A program made the translations under genes and the position numbers. The notes beneath the pieces were generated by a model. The model was not told the DNA's origin. It did no database searches and worked only from the letters and a program-made list of their open reading frames with translations. A stretch of DNA of 64,000 nucleotides, from assembly GCA_032209605.1 (NCBI GenBank), contig JASFXZ010000001.1, forward strand, positions 25,672,619 through 25,736,618. The letters run 5' to 3'. Numbering within the stretch: position 1 is the stretch's first letter; each line of letters opens with the position of its first letter. Below, piece after piece: positions 1 to 12,000 of the stretch. The stretch is from Mactromeris polynyma (Eukaryota > Mollusca > Bivalvia > Venerida > Mactridae).

Positions 1-1595
1 ATATATATGTCAAACAAATCTAACTTGTCAGCATTACCACATTCTATGCAAAGTAGTGTGTACGTGTTTGCTTAACAGACGAGTACATTTATTTCAGCTA
101 GATTGTGATGAAGATATTATGCTTGTTTGGATCATTCTCGAGTCTGCGTCCTGGAACCAGTCAGCAATGGATTCTTATGAAGAGGTAAGGTTACGACTTG
201 TATAGGTTTCGATCTCACAAACGTATCCACGAAACTAACGCTAATCTGAAGAAAACAGTGTAACCTTTGAAACAAACAGCAATACTCACAGATCTTGTTC
301 CTTGACTGCATATTCAAACCCATGATACCATCATCTGTATCTGTTATACAAAATAAATATCACATGATATCTTGCTGCAGGCTATGATATTATTGCAAAC
401 TACATAATTCTATTTGTTTAAAAGAGAGAATAAATTGCTTCCGGGAACAAACACAAGACAGTAAAAAAACGATATGTATTATCCAGTATCGAGACAAGAT
501 GACTTAAAGCTTAGCGATTCCAATTTCGAACAGAAGACTGGATACAGAACTACAGACTATTATAACTACATGTATTCAGTTTTAAATACCACCAATTGAA
601 GTGTCGAATTTTTCAATTATTTACTTGCTAAAATCATTTACACATGGCAATACGTACGTTACAATAGTAATTGTTCTTGTTGGTATCGAATGTCATGCTA
701 TTCATTTATGTAGGACTGTAGTTAAAAGGTGTCAGGGGTCTCTCCGTCTTTAGGGGCAAGTGCCTGTGCCACTTTTCGGGGGATTTTGTTTCATTTGATA
801 ACATGGCTGTTTAATCAGCTATACTGTGATACCAGTGGATAAGTTAATAAATAAAACATATGTTACTATGACAGACTTGTAGGTATTGTAATATCGTATA
901 TTTAACCCATTTGTTTTTCAAACAAGTTTAGGTCGGATTATGGATTCATAACAGAAAATGAATGTCTTAGACTTTTACATTACGTACAATTCAACATTTG
1001 ATTTTTACAATGAATTGTTAATGTGCTAGTGCTGTTTAACGCTTTTATTAAATAACAAAACTCACTTATAGATGCTACTTATTTATGTTATCCGCTAATA
1101 CCGGTATCTAATAATTAAGCAGATACGATTACGGGTCCGTTGTTACAGCCCGTTTTGAAATAAAAACCCGTTTTGTAATGAAAAATTCAAAGTTGACAGA
1201 AACGTATTATTTCAGCATGAAATAACTGGTAAACAGTCTGAAACTTTAAAATGTGCAAAAAGGTAAATGAGAACTCTAGAAGGAATAAAGGGCCAGAATT
1301 CGTGACAATCCCCTGTGGTTGTGCATCACTTACGCTTAGTTTGCTTGCACTTATATAAGCCTACGTGTACGAGAATGATAATTGAACAGGACTTCTCGGT
1401 CTTCTTTAAATGAAATTAAATGTTTTCTTTTTTTTCCACAAAATCGATAGAATCTACATGTTGCTGAATCGTATCAGAATCGGTGGGAAATAGTAATGAG
1501 TCCACCTATCTCAAATTTTAGTTGGGTAGATTTACAAGGCCGCATTAATATTAAGTGTAACAGGAGTATGGAACACCAAATCTACATAAATTCAA

Positions 1596-2010
1596 ATATT
1601 TGAAGAGCTCTTGAAATAATTGATTTGAAGAGGTATCTGATTATTTGTTGCTACATGGATATGTAAACCATGATTTTTATGTCCGTGGTTGCAATCACTA
1701 TATAATTATTGCTAGCAACAACTCATTTGTTGGTCTCACCAATTAAATTCGAGTTCTTCAAATCAACGGAATTAATGAGGACAACTGAGTATTTGTAGAT
1801 AGCCCCAATTTTAGCAAGTCCGTACTTATCTGTAACCGATTTGAAGATAGCTTTAATTATATTAAAGAGCTCTTTAATTCAAGTGTCAGCTTCATTTAGA
1901 GGTCTCTAATTTATTGGAGAGAGGTCTAATTAAATTGAAGAGCTCTTTAATTGAGTTGATTTGGAGATGTCTTCAATTGAATTGTAGAGCTCTCCAAATA
2001 ATTGAAGTTA
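1596..2010. repeat. Cluster of GAAGAGCTCTTTAATT-type imperfect repeats
   Basis: The partly self-complementary word TTGAAGAGCTCTTTAATT and degenerate versions of it recur at about 1601, 1840-1880, 1905-1950 and 1975-2005, in both orientations. The core GAGCTC is palindromic, so each copy can pair with the others. No unit length is constant, so this is a cluster and not a clean tandem array. Confidence 0.6.
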
Positions 2011-2235
2011 GGGCTTACAAATTTCCCATCATCACACAGGTATCATAAAGGTATGGAAAGGAATCGTTGACATGTATAAAAACTTCAATGACATATCAAC
2101 TTTGTCAAGATATATATGATTTTAATTTATACAGTCTACTTGATTTTTATTGCAGTAGATCTAATGATTTAACGAAACAATGACGAAAATACTGGTACAA
2201 ATTGATTATAAGTCACAGACGTCAGAATATCTCAA

Positions 2236-2332
2236 CAGTTGGGATTTCCCTGACGCAGAAATCTTGAGTCCATGACTCCCTTTTCTTTCTAGGGAATCCC
2301 ATTTTCCACTAAATGTGCATCCTTGGATCCAT
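2236..2332 (+). mobile_element. MITE family A, 3'-truncated copy
   Basis: This copy keeps the 5' part of the family (TTTCCCTGACGCAGAAATC, then ACTCCCTTTTCTTTCTAGGG and TGTGCATCC). It stops where the other copies continue into the GGGACCCCTAAA block. The complete copy is at 21647-21864. Confidence 0.7.
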
Positions 2333-2562
2333 TGATATCATGTCGATAGCACACTGGTAAGTAGTTCATGAACTTTGTTGATCATGCTCTTAATATATTA
2401 TATTCAGACTACTTTTTAATATAATAAATACGCAGGGGTCGTGTGTTAGAACCAGAGACGAAGTAAAAAAGATGAGTTAGTAACTTGCTAGTATTTTATT
2501 AGATTTTTATGTGAAACATAACCATTGACATATGATATATCTGTTGCCCAGTATTGACTTAT

Positions 2563-4289
2563 TTACAATGACGGTTCAACACGGTGACGATTATGGTTTA
2601 CATGATACACTAATAAAACTTCACCAATGTTGCTACTAAAATTATTACAAAAGGAACGTGCACACTTTCTGTTGCATTCGAGTATATAAGGGACATATTG
2701 GCATAAAACCTTTCTATAATGAGCGAAGCTGATGACGGAAATAATTGTTCCCCCCATGTTACTGTCTGAAAAATATATAGTTTTATCAAACCCTAAGTTA
2801 CTACCTGTATACTTGGTAAAACATGTCAATGCATGAATGCATGCTTTTATTTCAGATGCTACTTGAAGATTGCAACCTGAAGGTTAAAATTTGTTGTACA
2901 ACATAAAGATGCTTAATGTTACGACTGCCGGTCATTCAATTACGCTATACTACAGAAACCCCGAGATCACTGCGTAGGAGACTGGATACAAATAACTCAG
3001 TAGTGTGATTAGTCATAGATACAGTATAGTCTGTTTCAATATAGATCATCATCACTTATTGCACAAGTCGTTAACTCACAGATCCATGTTAATAAACTTG
3101 TTACATAGCGATTTATCTGATTAAAACAAAATATAAATGTTCGCGACTGGTACATAAAACCAAGAAAGTCTTCTTAATTCCAACACCAGACAATTCCCCG
3201 TGGTGATGAATAACAACACTACTTACTGGATAAATATTGAAATACACTATACACAATGTCAACCAATCTGCATCAAGGTTAAAAACAATTTTCCGTTGAA
3301 GAGAAATTGCTCGAAATTGCCTTGGTGGTGAATGTAATATTTGATTGGTTTACAAAACACTGATATGCTAATAGCAAAACCATGTTAGTACCATGAGTAC
3401 GGCTGCGCCGAATAATGACATTAATTAAAGAGGCAACACAGTTGAGCACACACATTCTTCCCTGTGTTTAGTGTATACTGTTTAATGCAAATTGCACGCA
3501 TCTGCTACGCTGCAGTAACGATTCTGTAAGTGGAGATCACTGTGTAGGAGACTGGATTGCCGACAAAATTTTACGGACCCGGTCGTAATCTTAGAACGCA
3601 AGTGTAGGATTTCGGACCTGTAATCGCAGGGCCGTAAATTGCCTCCCCTGGAAAAAAATTTTGGACCCTTTTTAGACAAAAAATGATTATTTTTTTCCCG
3701 CAATAGGAGGCAACTGCCTACATGCCTCCGTGTAATTTACGGCCCTGAATCGTGACCACTTCCGCTTAAACATTTCGCGATATAAGCACATGTATAATAT
3801 ACTCAGTATTATATGTGTCCACTTACTTGGACGCAGTAGACTGGATGCTATTTTAGCAGGAATATCTATTCCAGGGATAGTTGCATCTATGTAGGTCAAC
3901 GTCACTAATGTTGGCGGTATTTCACATTCCTCTAACAACACTGGTACAATACAACTATACCCACATCCCATAGACGTGATAAAAGCAGCATCTGTCTCGT
4001 ATTTACACCATCCACTTTGTAGAAAACTTGGTGAAACAAACAACAACACCTTTATACTCATCGCCATTCCTTCCTTGATGTTCACAGTTATGTCTTTACC
4101 CGCTTGGAAATCACGATCCGAATAGCAACATTTCACGGGGAATCTACGTTCTAGTTCATCAAGAATTTTAATCACCTTGTCTCTCTCCTCACAACTGTAA
4201 GACACAAAGAATTGTCGAGATTTTCCTCCAGGTAAAGCCGGAAGTTTCTGTACGATAGACATATCACTATTTTCTACAAAGTCGGCCAT
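2563..4289 (-). CDS. TIR-domain protein, two exons (partly inferred model)
   Basis: Exon 1 is 4289-3827 and exon 2 is 2765-2563, joined in phase (1 + 2 nt) with a GTAAGT donor and a tttttcag acceptor, giving about 221 residues. Seen: a single TIR domain at roughly residues 25-150. It has a box-1-like FFVSYSCEERD, a box-2-like CYSDRDFQAGKD, and SPSFLQSGWCKYE with the WCxxE glutamate. There is no signal peptide, leucine-rich repeat, death domain or transmembrane segment in exon 1. The ATG context (AAAATGG) is good. TIR domains act as homotypic adaptors in Toll/IL-1 signalling, or as NAD+-cleaving enzymes as in SARM1. The WCxxE glutamate occurs in both, so function cannot be decided here. Exon 2 (about 67 residues, cysteine-rich, no recognised domain) rests only on splice sites and phase. 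If it is wrong, reading continues past 3827 to a stop at 3687. The intron holds a MITE at 3627-3747. Confidence 0.6.
3627..3747. mobile_element. 121-bp hAT-like MITE
   Basis: The ends are inverted repeats: CAGGGCCGTAAATT at the left and its complement AATTTACGGCCCTG at the right. The flanks carry a direct repeat AATCG at 3622-3626 and 3748-3752, consistent with a target-site duplication. The CAGGG start and 5-bp duplication fit a hAT-type non-autonomous element. It sits inside the intron of the TIR gene and has no coding capacity. Confidence 0.75.
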
Positions 4290-4555
4290 TTTGTATTGAT
4301 TTTAAATTAAAACCAAACTAGGCGAGGTTTTCAGAAAACCCAGCACACTTTCTATTCACGATCATGTATCGATACAAAAAAATAATTTATTTATTTATTT
4401 TACTGTACGTATACATTTCCTATATTGGTCCGATTTTAAATCAATTGATACACGCAATATGAATATAAATGGCCTAGTAAACTAAATCCACAAAACTTAA
4501 ATATGCATGTCGACCACAGGTACAAACTATTTTAATGGTCTATATGCCCTAATTT

Positions 4556-4583
4556 ACTATAATAAGAACATTCTTATTATAGT
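4556..4583. repeat. Perfect 13-bp inverted repeat with 2-nt spacer
   Basis: ACTATAATAAGAA, then CA, then TTCTTATTATAGT. Weaker complementarity (tatatg/catata) extends the structure to about 4540-4597. It lies about 270 bp upstream of the TIR gene's ATG. It could be a hairpin-forming site or a remnant of a palindromic element. Confidence 0.6.
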
Positions 4584-4685
4584 GAAATACCATATAGAAC
4601 GTTAAACTTCATCGAACGATATCAGGTGATGTACACGAGTTCTCTCCCTTCGTTCCTTCTAGAGTTCTCATTTCCCTATATCCCT

Positions 4686-5823
4686 CAGGGGCGTAGGTGT
4701 GACTAATTCTGAGTTTACTCAGCTGGTGGGGGTCCGGGGAAATTTTGAAAACAAGAAAGGTAAATGGTGCAATCTGGTGTGTATTACGAGCATGTATTTG
4801 CTTAGATCGCTCAGACAAAATCTGTCTTACTCTACTGATCTATTTGTTGCACTATAAATCAATCTCTGAAAATCAGAGCGAGCCTCCGTTCCTTCATCCG
4901 AGCAAATATATCGACCACTTTTTCGCACACATTTTCTTTTTCTCTATATATGTTCAACAGACCCAACCCGGACCGTCGATTCGTAGGCATGGTATTTCTG
5001 AGGTAAGTCTTGATTCGTCTCATGGTAGAGAAAGATCTTTCGGCTGTCTCCATAGACACCTGCATTGCCAGCAACACTGCCCAGACACATCCTGACATTT
5101 GGGTATAGGTCAGGCTGTGCTCTGGAAATGGCTTCTTCGAGAGATTTCGGTGCCGTGTCAGGCATCACTACTGCCCATCGAGTCTTCCAACGGCTGATTT
5201 CACGGGCGAAGACATTCACACCGGCACCTACGTTTCTCTTGAATTATTCGTGCATTTCCCTCACAATCTCGTCGGTGAGACATCTGACTTTGTTCGGGAT
5301 CAAATACTGTGCCTTGAATCGTCCATTGGGACGCAGAAGGCGATCGCTTAATTCGGTCAGCAGATGGTAGACGAAGGGCAGATACACGTTACGCTTCCAA
5401 AATTCTGACGCTGTCACCGCAGGTGCATTTGGCCGGTTCCGCTGTCGGTCAGCATGGCGGGGCACCGTGGTCTCTACATTCACCTGCCTTGCCAGGTCCA
5501 CTGCCTTGTCGTACAGGGCATTCCAAACCTCTTCTTCATTTCTCTCTGCCTCAAGCTGAGTTTGTGGAGAGCACACTTGTCTCAACTGATGCCTGCACGA
5601 GATCGCACGATTCCCTTTGAAGCATTTTTTAAAGGGGATCAACTCCACTTACCACATGCTCGACTGCGACGTGAGAAACAATAAAGTCAAATGACAGTAT
5701 CCCATGTCTGTACGCTGCAGCTTTTGTGTCCCCATGTTGCGTCCCAAGTTCGTACAGGGCTGCTTCCACTGTTGTGAAGGATGAGAGAAACGTGTATAGA
5801 GCGCATCTGCACGTGCAGCACAT
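4686..5823 (-). pseudogene. Decayed hAT-family transposase (C-terminal half)
   Basis: Translated fragments read in order on the minus strand. 5823-5629 contains AYRHGILSFDFIVSHVAVEH. 5648-5244 contains NEEEVWNALYDKAVDLARQ and the FWKRNVYLPFVYHLLTELSD segment. 5098-4859 contains METAERSFSTMRRIKTYLR and RRSGLGLLNIYRE. The last is the hAT C-terminal dimerisation domain, as in ZMYM/TTF-type hAT relatives. The frame is broken by a shift near 5640, an in-frame stop at 5244-5246 and another shift near 5090, so it cannot make an intact protein. Beyond the stop, CAGGGGCGTAGG at 4686 resembles a hAT terminal repeat. No opposite end or N-terminal zinc finger was found. Confidence 0.8.
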
Positions 5824-6953
5824 CTAAATACTAGATCAAATCGGCGAAAGACTTAACTTTTCAGGTATATAGGCCTAATGTGATTCAAGCTACCTAATTA
5901 AATAATTTCAGTCATGATAATATCAAGAAAAATACCCAATTGAAAAATGTCGTCTCAAACATAGTCAAGAAAACCATTTCTTTCCTCGAGTATACACCTG
6001 AAGTGAAGCGTAATCAGATGCCGAGCAATTACTTAAATGTTTAATAATGCTACACTAAACATTCATTTCACCGTTGTCTTGATTTGATTAAATAACATAA
6101 CTGAAGGCAAGCTGTGCATTTAAATATTAGCCATAAATGTTAGGCATGTTCATGCATCATCACCAGTATCATGTGCTAGAAACATAACAATTCATGGCCA
6201 TCATAAATAATTTGATAGTGAGTGACCAGATTTCATTTTATGTCAATTGTAAGTTCGCATTTAGTAAAAACAGTCATACTACGTACGTGACTATGACAAT
6301 TTTTGGGGTGGGGGAGGATTAAAAAAAGAAGGATTGAATACATTTTAAGGGGAATCAGCCAATGATCGACAGGAGCAAACGTTTATTTTATTACTCGTAG
6401 GCTACCTCACATATATAGCGCAATTTGTTCCATCGTTTCAACGTCAGTAGCTATGAGTTAATTTTGTATTGAGTTAACTAAGTACGGTTGTGATCAATAC
6501 AGATCTACCATAACTGTTACCGTGCATTATAATATATTGGAAATGAGTATCTATGCGCTAGATCCAACTTTGATGTGAGAATCTTCATCTTAAAGTTATC
6601 GTCTCTATTTGATTCCGCAAACACGTCAGGATATTGCGGCTCACAATTGACATTAATGGTGATGCCATTTTGAAATTTCACGCGGTGTAGACAATTCATG
6701 CGACTTGTCTCGGCATTTCAGTATGACGTCAACAGTATGATAGGGGATATAATACCGAGGTATTAATGTAGACTGCAAAAAAGGACACGAGCACCCTCGA
6801 ACTGATACTCAATGAGATCACGCAAATCGACATAGATCTGTCTCCATCATTCGTGATTCGAATTCACGATCGAAGTATATCAACTATTAAAGGATTTTTA
6901 ACCAGGTTTTTGTCGTTGGGCGGGCGGCCGGGCTGGCGGGCGTCAAACTGGGT
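5824..6953. other. Gene-poor spacer
   Basis: AT-rich non-coding sequence with no open frame resembling a protein. The final 50 bases become G+C-rich (GGGCGGGCGGCCGGGCTGGC) at the entry to the 145-bp tandem repeat. Confidence 0.5.
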
Positions 6954-7440
6954 GTTTCCGGCGAATAACTTGAGTTCTGTTGATCATATTGTAACCAAAC
7001 TTGGTGAACAGTAAGAACATATGGAGAGCTTACTTGGGATTGCTTTTGGGCCCGTTCTGTCAAAGGTCAAGGTCACCGTTACTAAAAATAGAAATTTGGT
7101 TTCCGGCGAATAACTTGAGTTACATTGATCATATGGACATCAAACTTGGTGTACAGTAAGATCATGTGGAGAGCTCGCTTGGGATTACTTTTGGGTTCGG
7201 TCCGTCAAAGGTCAAGGTCACCGTTACTAAAAATAGAAATTTGCTTTCCGGCGAATAACTTGAGTTACATTGATCATATTGACATAAACTTGGTGTACAG
7301 TAAGATCATGTGGAGAGCTCGCTTGGGATTACTTTTGGGTTCGGTCCGTCCAAGGTCACATAAAATTTAAAAATCAGTTTCCAATTAATATCTACGCTAT
7401 GCGTGGGTGTATTGACATCAAAGTTGTTGTATAGTTGTTG
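6954..7440 (+). repeat. 145-bp tandem repeat, about 3.5 copies
   Basis: Units begin with TTTCCGGCGAATAACTTGAG at about 6955, 7100 and 7245. Each continues through TTGATCATATTG, AACTTGGTG, GGAGAGCT and CAAAGGTCAAGGTCACCGTT. The third unit is truncated near 7362 and a degenerate fourth follows to about 7440. The wording resembles dispersed repeats seen widely in molluscan genomes (from memory, not searched). Open frames across it are repeat-derived. Confidence 0.85.
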
Positions 7441-8589
7441 TAGTTCTATTATTATGCGTATTGATTTTCAAAAGTCTGGATTTCAATTTCAAAGTTTACT
7501 TGAAAGAGTATTCGAGTATGGCACGCTACGCGTCTGTCCCTCCATAGTACATGTATATAAAGTATGTACTATACAAATACTAGGGAAAGGATAAAGGCAG
7601 ATAATTCTAGAAGGGATGAAGACAGAACTCGTGACAATCTGTGTGTGCACAACCTGGTATCACTGTCACAACCAATAGTCAGTTTTGAGGTCAACTTCAA
7701 CTTGACAATGCGGTTACTCATCAAATCCGGAAGCAGACATTTACAAACGAGTGTGATATAATATTATTTGTGTGTTTTTCTGCAATTGTTTCCGGTTTAA
7801 AACTGCAATAAAGCTTATTTAGATTGTATGTACACTACACTATTAAATATAACATACTCTCAGAATGCGTTTTCAGTTTGCACCACCTGGTGAAGACTGA
7901 ATTGCTGTATAATATATAATGACTCAGAATATCGCAAACAAATGCTTAACATAGCAATTTAAGAGATTTGTCTTCCATTTTAGTTATATCAAACAGCTGT
8001 GTATTTTGCGTATACATTGTACACACCTGCATGAATCTTATCTATTAATTTTGTTGATTTAGCACAGTTTATTACAGGCTGAAATTACAAAGTAGCATTT
8101 GGTTATCGGTACTCAAGACAGGTATAAATTAACATTTATCATGACATAAGAAAATTTCCGGTTTGGCAAGATAAATAATGTTATGTACATTCACATTCAC
8201 ACAGCTACGTGTAGGCCTACATTAGAATATTTTGTTCTTTTTATACAATGTCATGGAGCCCGTTTATTTCCTGATTAAATTTCATCTTTCCAACGAAATC
8301 AAAAATTAGAAGTAAAAATAAAATACAATTAATTATCAGTTCCGTTTCAGCGGAAATATTCATGCGTAACTATGATAACCTGACGAATGAAAAACTAAGA
8401 TTCGTCTGCTCCGTGTGCCGACAGTACAAATTCACCCTGTACTTTTATTAAATTTTGATACCCATTCGTCTGCCATGGATAGCGGTTGTATTCAAAATCT
8501 GGTCTCATACTCCATGTATTTATGCTGAGATTTCAAAGGCTGTGAACTTAAAAATGTATTTGTGTATCAAAAAGTTTCCTTTCCTGCTT

Positions 8590-8785
8590 GTCCTCATGTT
8601 TAACCTTTGGGTCTCATGCTTAGCCGTTGGACCTCGTGTTTAACCGTTGGGCCTCATGTTTAACCATTGGGCCTCATGTTTAACTGTTAGACCTCATGTT
8701 TAACCATTGGGCCTCATGTTTAACTGTTGGGCCTCATGTTTAACTGTTGGGCCTCATGTTTAACTGTTGAGCCTTATGTTTAACA
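8590..8785 (+). repeat. 20-bp minisatellite, about 10 copies
   Basis: The unit is GGGCCTCATGTTTAACTGTT with point variants (GGACCTCATG, GGTCTCATGC). The leftmost copies are the most degenerate and the central ones are almost identical. Confidence 0.9.
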
Positions 8786-8864
8786 GGCGCGAGTACTGGT
8801 TAGTAACCCAGGACGCAGTCATCTAGAGCAATATATGTATAAGGTGTAACAACTTGTTTCGATG

Positions 8865-9065
8865 TAAAATGAGTCACCATGACCTTGACCTACTGACCTC
8901 AAAATTAATAGGGGTCATCTATTTGTAATGACAAAGAAGACAATCAAGGTTGAGGATCACAGGTCCAACCGTTCTTGAGTTATTTAGCGGAAACTAAAAA
9001 ACAAACAGATGTACAGACACCTGTCCAGACAGAGTAACGGCAATTACCATAGGACACCCGCACTA
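8865..9065 (+). repeat. Dispersed repeat fragment
   Basis: Contains ACCTTGACCTACTGACCTC, ATTAATAGGGGTCATCT, GTTCTTGAGTTATTTAGCGG and an ACAGATGTACAGACACC tail. This wording resembles old interspersed repeats in mollusc genomes. The assignment is from memory and no coding capacity is visible. Confidence 0.5.
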
Positions 9066-12000
9066 TACTGCAAGACACTAGCGAGTTACATGTGCTACAA
9101 ACTCTTGTGTAACCAACATCTGCTAGTGCTAGTGCTGATACATGGGCCAGTTCATTTCCTGGTACTACCCTTAATGTATTGAATGCATAGTAAGGTAGTA
9201 ATCAGACATACTTTTCACAATGTTGGTATGACACAGCAAGACATCGCACACAAATCTCTTGCACTCAAAGCGGATGCGACCAAGTATCTGTAAGATACTA
9301 TATACTGTAACAAGTATCTGTAAGAGCTATATACAGAGCAACCTCTCTAGAGAAACACCCTCCAGGAGACCTACATTCTGGTTGTTGCTAAAAGGTGGCA
9401 GCAATAGAGGTCAAATTGATAGTAATGTCGTATTACATGGAATCTGGTACTTCTGATGAAGATAGGTTGTTACTCAAGACACAGTCATTCTCCTAAAGGT
9501 TGCATCGTGCCTAAACATATATATACTAGAACATTTAAAAACGTCTCAAATTTCATGAACTTACCTAAGGATGCATGCGATATTATGTCATTATAGGCAA
9601 AGATGACCACTAAATCTTCTTTCAACGACATTTTCATATCAAAATGAGTTTTTAAAACACAATAAAAAGACATGAAAAGCACATAAACCAGGTAAAAATT
9701 TTGCATTTTAAAATGTACTGAGTATATATGTATATACATGATAAATAACACAAAGTCAGATGATCTCATTTAGAATTTAATGTTATAATATAATAATTCT
9801 TTGGGTGAAAAGTTTCACGAAACACAGAATAACAGACGACAATATATATTGAAGTTCATGTACAGATATAACATCCAACAAGGCCAGGATAATATAATAT
9901 ATCAACATTCAAATTGTAAAAATAAACCAGAAAAATAAAGCATTTTTGTATACATTGATTACGGGAAAACAATTCTAAGAGCGAAAGGAGAAATGAAAAT
10001 CTGTCTATGGAAACACTATGACACACCTATCTGATGGAATAGTAACAGCTCGTTAAAAACATAAAAAACAATTATATGATTATATAGCAAGATTTTGATG
10101 AGTTTTAAGCATGGTTAGGTAATCTACTACATTGTACAATATCAGTAATGACGTCACAAACTTGTAATATGACCCATTGTAAACAGACACAGGAATAACT
10201 CACTAAGTTTATACTTGCAAACTTAATAACATGAAAATATTAACCCACTGCCAGTTTGTAGCTAAAACCTTACAAAATATCTAAAATATCTAAAACTAAA
10301 ATGTTGGCATAAAATACATCTCAACGACTAGCGTAAATATAACTTCACATCCCATGTGGAACTGTATCAATGTAGTGTCCCGATTCCTGAATGAGAAACA
10401 CATACATGTGACAAATTACGTGTAACATCCTCAACAGAATTCCATATATTACACTGTAAACATCTACCAGCTGGACAATTTCATAACAATAATGATTTAA
10501 TTCAAGTATATATAATATCATTACCAAGATTCTAATTTATAGCTGTAACATTCCAGGTAAAGCACACACAGACAGACGGACAAACAGGAGCACAAACATA
10601 AAATAAGCCATTTTAACAATAAATAAATGACATGGAAAGAAAGCAACAACATATGCCATTATGTTAAACACAGTAAATAATAACAATAGTATTACAATGA
10701 GACAGCTAACTAGCACAGAACAGATTACAGTCTGATTATAGGCAAACAATTACATACTCCCTCGTATCACAATATTTCAAATAATAATTTTATTCACACA
10801 CAAACAATTGTATCAAACAATATGTGGCAAATGGATCATCTATGTAACAATTTTGGTCTACACTACAATTAATAATACCTCAACTATATAGCATATCAAA
10901 GTGCTGTAGTGCAGTGAATTATTCCAATAAATGTGAAAACAACACAATGTACACAACAACTATGTTTTCCACAAATGTGGTTCTTGATGCAGCTGTTTCA
11001 AATCACCATACAGCAGACATTTATACCAAATGACAAAAGTTTTCTGATCAAAGAGACTTGTTGACACAACATAGTAAACAGCACCATGTACAAACACCAC
11101 GTACATATATGTACAGCATTTTTATAACTAACCAATCCTGTAGAGCAGTAACAACAAGGAAATGCCGCTTCTGTTTGAGCCCCGTATACCATAAAATAAT
11201 ATATATACTTTAAGCCATGACCATATTAGAATATGCACACAATGAAACAGCAAAACTGACATAAAACATAAAACTCAACAAAAAAATAAAACCATTTTCT
11301 TTTACCATCATTTGATTCAACTACAAGACAGACGACAGAGCAGTTTTTTATTAGCGACAAGAAACTAGCTCTCGATATGAGTCTGATTATCACATTGATT
11401 TTAAACAATATTTTGATTTATTACCAATTTGAATAATAGAGTGTGTTGTACAGTGATATATATTAACCGAGTCATAACGAAGTTTTACAGAGTCACCGGT
11501 ATATTCTGCTAGATTGTAGCGAGAGACAGACAATTGACAAATAACGTATAATTCGCATTACACTACTTCACATAAAACATTACAGTACAGCAAAACATCT
11601 CATAAAGACAATCTCGGAAATAAGACTCAATATTAAGACCAAATTTTCATGGACCAATTTTTGCGATGAGAGTTTAAGTCAGATTAACAGCTAGTGTCAT
11701 GTAGAGATAATTTCGGCCATTAATGTTTATGAAGACCCTAGGTGAACCTTCCTAAAATTCTACGACCGACTTTCTTCAGAACTAATGGTGGTCGTATTAT
11801 TGAGGTTTCACTGTATTCATTGAATCTTCTAACATCAATATAAAAACAATTAGCAGACCAATCAAGGATTTCACATCTTATATCACATAATATAAACAAT
11901 ATTTAGATTTGTCTGAAGGGAGAAAGCTCGATGATAAGACATAAGAATTCTGCTGAAGTCCCAGAACATCACCAATATCAAAAATAACCTCTGCATGTAT

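Larger units (their letters stand above)
1..2562. other. Gene-poor left flank
   Basis: I see no supported gene here. The stretch is AT-rich and carries the GAAGAGCTC repeat cluster, a truncated MITE and one copy of a short dispersed motif near 1270-1312, all listed separately where supported. A short segment at 98-184 is flanked by AG and GT and is open for 29 codons, but it cannot be tied to a gene. Confidence 0.6.

Noticed and set aside
4745..5684. Plus-strand open frames of 65-116 codons
   Set aside because: They are antisense shadows of the decayed hAT transposase, whose conserved residues are on the minus strand.
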